A stretch of 8,851 nt of DNA. Source: an uncultured Ruminococcus sp. GTDB taxonomy: Bacteria; Bacillota; Clostridia; Oscillospirales; Acutalibacteraceae. The translations under genes were made by a program, and so were the position numbers. Positions 6,656-8,851 of the stretch are shown piece by piece; the first letter of the stretch is position 1, and each line of letters starts with the position of its first letter. The stretch spans positions 1-8,851 of the forward strand of contig CADBRK010000252.1 in the NCBI GenBank assembly GCA_902797065.1, read 5' to 3'. The notes beneath the pieces are model-generated. The model saw only the letters and a program-made list of their open reading frames with translations. It did not search any database and was not told the origin of the DNA.

Positions 6656-8017
6656 TTGGAATTAAAGAAGAATGACATAGTCCCTCTTGAAATAACCGAT
6701 ATGACAGGTCAGGGAAGCGGTATCGGGCATATCGATGGTATGGCGGTGTTTTGTCCGCTGACCGCACCGGGTGACACGATAAATGCGCATATTCTCAAAG
6801 TAAAGAAGAATTATGCTTTTGCAAAGACAGAATCCGTCGTCACGCCCTCCCCTATGCGTACCCAACCCGACTGTGTTTGTTATACAAAATGCGGCGGTTG
6901 TGTATTCCGTCACATATCATACAGCGAAGAACTAAAGTTCAAACAGCAGCGTGTATATGACGCGCTTACAAGAATAGGCAAACTCAACGGATTTATGATG
7001 AACCCCATAATCGGCTGTGACGATCCGGATCACTACAGGAACAAATCACAGATACCCGTAGGGCAGGATAAAGAAGGAAAGATCGTCACCGGATTTTTCG
7101 GAAATCACAGTCACAGGATAATCGACTGCAGCGAATGCAGGCTGCACCCTGAAGAATTCGACAGCATTACCGCAGAAATAAAGAGATGGATAGAGAAAAA
7201 CAGAATTACCGTCTATAATGAGACAACCGGAAAAGGTCTTATCAGGCACATTTATATTCGTCAGGCAAAAAGCACAGATCAGATAATGGTATGCCTTGTC
7301 ATAAACGGCGGAGATATTCCCAAACAAGATGAATTGATCAAAAAACTTACAGGGTCCTCCGATAAAATCAAAAGCATTATACTAAATATCAATAGAGAGC
7401 GCACGAATGTTATCATGGGTAAGAAATGCGTAACGATCTACGGCAAAGATCACATTACGGACACGCTGTGCGGGCTTTCATTCGACATATCTCCCCTCTC
7501 TTTTTATCAGATTAACCACGATCAGACGGAGAAGCTTTATGCAAAAGCAAAAGAGTATGCCCGGCTCTCGGGAAATGAATTTCTCATAGATCTGTACTGC
7601 GGCGCAGGTACTATCGGGCTTTCCATGGCGTACAACGTCAAAAAGCTGCTCGGTGTGGAGATAATACCGCAGGCGATAGAAAACGCAAAGGCAAACGCAC
7701 TGAAAAACAATATACAGAATGCCGAATTTATCTGCGCGGACGCATCGCTCGCCGCAAAAGAACTTACAAAGAACAATACACGACCGGACGTGGTGATCAT
7801 TGATCCTCCGAGAAAAGGCTGCGACGGCACGGTGATCGAAGCTATCTGCACCATGTCGCCGAAAAGAGTGGTATATGTATCGTGCGACCCCGAAACGCTT
7901 GCAAGGGATCTTGCGTTGTTTACCGAGAAAGGATATATCACGGAAGATGTTACGCCTGTGGATATGTTTCCGAGGACACAGCATGTAGAAGTGGTCGTGT
8001 TGATGTCAAGCTCTTAA
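6656..8017 (+). CDS. rlmD: 23S rRNA (uracil-5-)-methyltransferase, RlmD/RlmCD (RumA) type
   Basis: This SAM-dependent enzyme places a 5-methyl group on uracil in 23S rRNA: U1939 for E. coli RlmD, and both U747 and U1939 for the Bacillus RlmCD. An N-terminal TRAM RNA-binding domain spans about residues 1-60. Fe-S cluster cysteines follow at C73, C79 and C82 (C-x5-C-x2-C), with C161 as the likely fourth. The methyltransferase domain has FYQINHDQTEKLY, the SAM-binding LIDLYCGAGTIGL, IDPPRKGCD, the nucleophile C410 in YVSCDPETLARDL and the general-base candidate E445 in QHVEVV. C410 and E445 are 35 residues apart, as in E. coli RumA. Length (453 aa) is normal. The start is TTG: AGGTGAT at 6646-6652, a long match to the 16S anti-SD, lies just before it, and no ATG is suitably placed. 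Which uracil or uracils it modifies cannot be told. Confidence 0.92.
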   Translation: MELKKNDIVPLEITDMTGQGSGIGHIDGMAVFCPLTAPGDTINAHILKVKKNYAFAKTESVVTPSPMRTQPDCVCYTKCGGCVFRHISYSEELKFKQQRVYDALTRIGKLNGFMMNPIIGCDDPDHYRNKSQIPVGQDKEGKIVTGFFGNHSHRIIDCSECRLHPEEFDSITAEIKRWIEKNRITVYNETTGKGLIRHIYIRQAKSTDQIMVCLVINGGDIPKQDELIKKLTGSSDKIKSIILNINRERTNVIMGKKCVTIYGKDHITDTLCGLSFDISPLSFYQINHDQTEKLYAKAKEYARLSGNEFLIDLYCGAGTIGLSMAYNVKKLLGVEIIPQAIENAKANALKNNIQNAEFICADASLAAKELTKNNTRPDVVIIDPPRKGCDGTVIEAICTMSPKRVVYVSCDPETLARDLALFTEKGYITEDVTPVDMFPRTQHVEVVVLMSSS

Positions 8018-8036
8018 CGGTATAGTGTGAAAGAGT

Positions 8037-8135
8037 GCAGTATTACTGCTGTTTTCGGCTGTTTGGCAGAGAAAAAATATTGCTCAGAACAGTCCGAAAA
8101 ACAGCCTTTGGAAACATATCAACCGATTTTTTCGG
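8037..8135 (+). repeat. Cluster of overlapping inverted repeats after the rRNA methyltransferase gene
   Basis: A 13-nt palindrome lies at 8037-8049 (GCAGTA-T-TACTGC). CTGTTTTCGG (8049-8058) can pair with CCGAAAAACAG (8094-8104), with one bulge. GGCTGTTT (8057-8064) can instead pair with AAACAGCC (8099-8106). CCGAAAAA (8094-8101) can also pair with TTTTTCGG (8128-8135). These pairings exclude one another. None ends in a proper U-run, so I do not call a terminator here, although end-of-gene termination is the simplest job for it. Confidence 0.55.
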
Positions 8136-8165
8136 AAAGTTAAGTGTCCGATATTAGATGTAGAG

Positions 8166-8426
8166 GTGTTGTGGCTGTGGTTTGGATGTCAGGAGGTAAG
8201 TAATAATTATACTAAAAAAATAATTGCTATTTTACTTGGATTGGCATTTATTCTGTTCGGGTATATTATATACTTTCGGAAAAAGAATAATCTCATAAAT
8301 GGTTTTGAATCGAATTTCAAAGCAGGACGGAAAAATGAGGATTACGCAAAACGCATCGGGCTGGTGGAATTTGTGGTCGGAATTGCTATTCTGATTACGG
8401 GAATAGTCCTCATCATACTTGTATAA
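8166..8426 (+). CDS. Small membrane protein, DUF3784-like; start codon uncertain
   Basis: The frame encodes at most 86 aa. Two hydrophobic helices (about residues 19-37 and 66-86) flank a basic, polar linker with LINGFESNFK and a DYAKRIG segment. This layout resembles the DUF3784 family of small clostridial membrane proteins, which has no known function. The protein stops right at the end of helix 2, so it may be shorter than its relatives. Translation is puzzling: a perfect AGGAGG lies at 8191-8196, but no ATG, GTG or TTG follows it in frame until a TTG inside helix 1. The only frame-opening candidate is GTG at 8166, upstream of that site and without good spacing to any SD of its own. It may be a gene that lost its start codon. 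Coding of residues 14-86 is believable; the first residues are not. Confidence 0.5.
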   Translation: MLWLWFGCQEVSNNYTKKIIAILLGLAFILFGYIIYFRKKNNLINGFESNFKAGRKNEDYAKRIGLVEFVVGIAILITGIVLIILV

Positions 8427-8523
8427 ATGATATATACAAAAAAACTGACGGCGCAACTTCGGCATTCGATTTAATCAGTGTCTCCCTAATACATGAAAGA
8501 TTAGTGTCATTCCCGTCATAGAG

Positions 8524-8566
8524 AATAACTCCCATGGTCTGATTGCCATGGGAGTTATTGTTTTAT
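8524..8566 (+). terminator. Intrinsic terminator with a 14-bp perfect stem
   Basis: AATAACTCCCATGG (8524-8537) and CCATGGGAGTTATT (8546-8559) pair perfectly around an 8-nt loop and are followed by GTTTTATTA on the plus strand. It lies about 100 bases after the small membrane ORF. The minus-strand side continues CTCTATG, so termination should be weaker in that direction, where the anchor remnant would be read. The 97 bases between ORF and hairpin (8427-8523) show nothing recognisable. Confidence 0.85.
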
Positions 8567-8643
8567 TACGTCAGAAGATTGAGTAAATTCAATAGTCTCT
8601 TCAAGATCATTATATCTTTCAGGAACATTTCATTTTCGTCTAC

Positions 8644-8766
8644 TCAGAAATCATTTTCCTTGCGACGGTACACAAACGCTATAGTTACAATCGAAGCAAG
8701 CAATACAATAACACATGTAAAAGACTTCGTGCTGTCACCTGTCTGTACAGGCTTACCGTAATCATT
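8644..8766 (-). pseudogene. C-terminal remnant of a sortase-anchored surface protein
   Basis: The minus-strand frame ending in TGA at 8644-8646 encodes about 40 residues with the layout of a clostridial cell-wall sorting signal: PVQTGD, a hydrophobic stretch (about 22 residues from SFTCVIVLL to IAFVY), then the positive tail RRKENDF. Upstream the frame stays open for only about 25 more codons to a TGA near 8840. Those codons look unlike a surface protein and contain no plausible start with an RBS; a plus-strand promoter lies there instead. I read this as the 3' end of a gene whose body has been deleted or displaced. A short frame arising by chance is possible, but motif, hydrophobic block and basic tail in the right order make it unlikely. 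Confidence 0.65.
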
Positions 8767-8784
8767 GATGCTGTATAATAAAAC

Positions 8785-8814
8785 TTGACACAATCCAGAC
8801 AACCGAAGTATAGT
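8785..8814 (+). promoter_or_regulatory. Sigma-A promoter for the gene at the right edge
   Basis: A perfect -35 box TTGACA (8785-8790) is separated by 18 bp from TATAGT (8809-8814). Transcription would start near 8821, giving a leader of only about 18 nt that already carries the ribosome binding site. TTGACAC (8785-8791) recurs inverted as GTGTCAA (8830-8836) just before the start codon. Confidence 0.65.
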
Positions 8815-8838
8815 AAAATAAAAAGGAGCGTGTCAAAA

Positions 8839-8851
8839 ATGGGAACAGGAA
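8839..8851 (+). CDS. Start of an unidentified gene, cut by the right edge
   Basis: ATG at 8839 is preceded by AAGGAG (8823-8828) at ten bases and by a good promoter. Only M-G-T-G is visible, so the product cannot be named. Confidence 0.5.

Noticed and set aside
7478..7984. 168-aa and 134-aa open frames on the minus strand
   Set aside because: Both are antisense to the methyltransferase domain with its intact catalytic motifs.
8543..8761. 72-aa plus-strand frame
   Set aside because: It begins inside the terminator loop and runs antisense to the surface-anchor remnant; no RBS and no recognisable features.
8018..8851. tRNA gene, CRISPR array or insertion sequence in the gene-poor tail
   Set aside because: No cloverleaf, no regularly spaced repeats and no transposase frame or terminal inverted repeat pair were found in this stretch.

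Overview
The window looks like chromosomal DNA of a Gram-positive, low-to-moderate-GC anaerobe of the class Clostridia. A Ruminococcus/Oscillospiraceae-type genome is my best guess; this is inferred from protein style and gene order, not from a search. Supporting points are the nusB–peptidase-M22 gene pair, Gram-positive Shine-Dalgarno sites, TTG start codons, short U-tailed terminators, and a C-terminal surface-anchor remnant of the 'QTGD–hydrophobic–RRK' type. GC content was judged by eye only.

Layout. Positions 1–980 (minus strand): the start of a TsaD/Gcp-like peptidase-M22 paralogue that runs off the left edge, and nusB, one base upstream of it, with its own promoter. Positions 1057–4851 (minus strand): a three-gene operon with a promoter and a strong intrinsic terminator. 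In order of transcription it encodes a GtrA-family membrane protein, an FAD-dependent amine-oxidase-fold oxidoreductase, and a multi-pass GT-C (PMT/GT39-like) glycosyltransferase. Positions 4991–6542 (minus strand): murC, the peptidoglycan-precursor ligase, with its own promoter and terminator. Positions 6587–8017 (plus strand): a divergent rlmD/rlmCD-type 23S rRNA m5U methyltransferase. Positions 8018–8851: a gene-poor tail. It holds overlapping inverted repeats, a small membrane ORF (DUF3784-like) whose ideal ribosome binding site has no start codon, a 14-bp-stem terminator, the C-terminal remnant of a cell-wall-anchored protein on the minus strand, and a promoter, RBS and first codons of a new plus-strand gene at the right edge.

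How the genes fit together. nusB, murC and rlmD are ordinary housekeeping genes. The least-described unit is the GtrA / flavoenzyme / GT-C operon. GtrA proteins are associated with moving polyprenyl-phosphate-linked sugars across the membrane, and GT-C enzymes use such lipid-linked sugars outside the cell. The flavoenzyme between them is therefore a candidate for making or altering the sugar donor. This is a plausible, uncharacterised surface-glycosylation module, and it is the best candidate here for new biology. I found no CRISPR array, tRNA, rRNA, riboswitch or complete mobile element.
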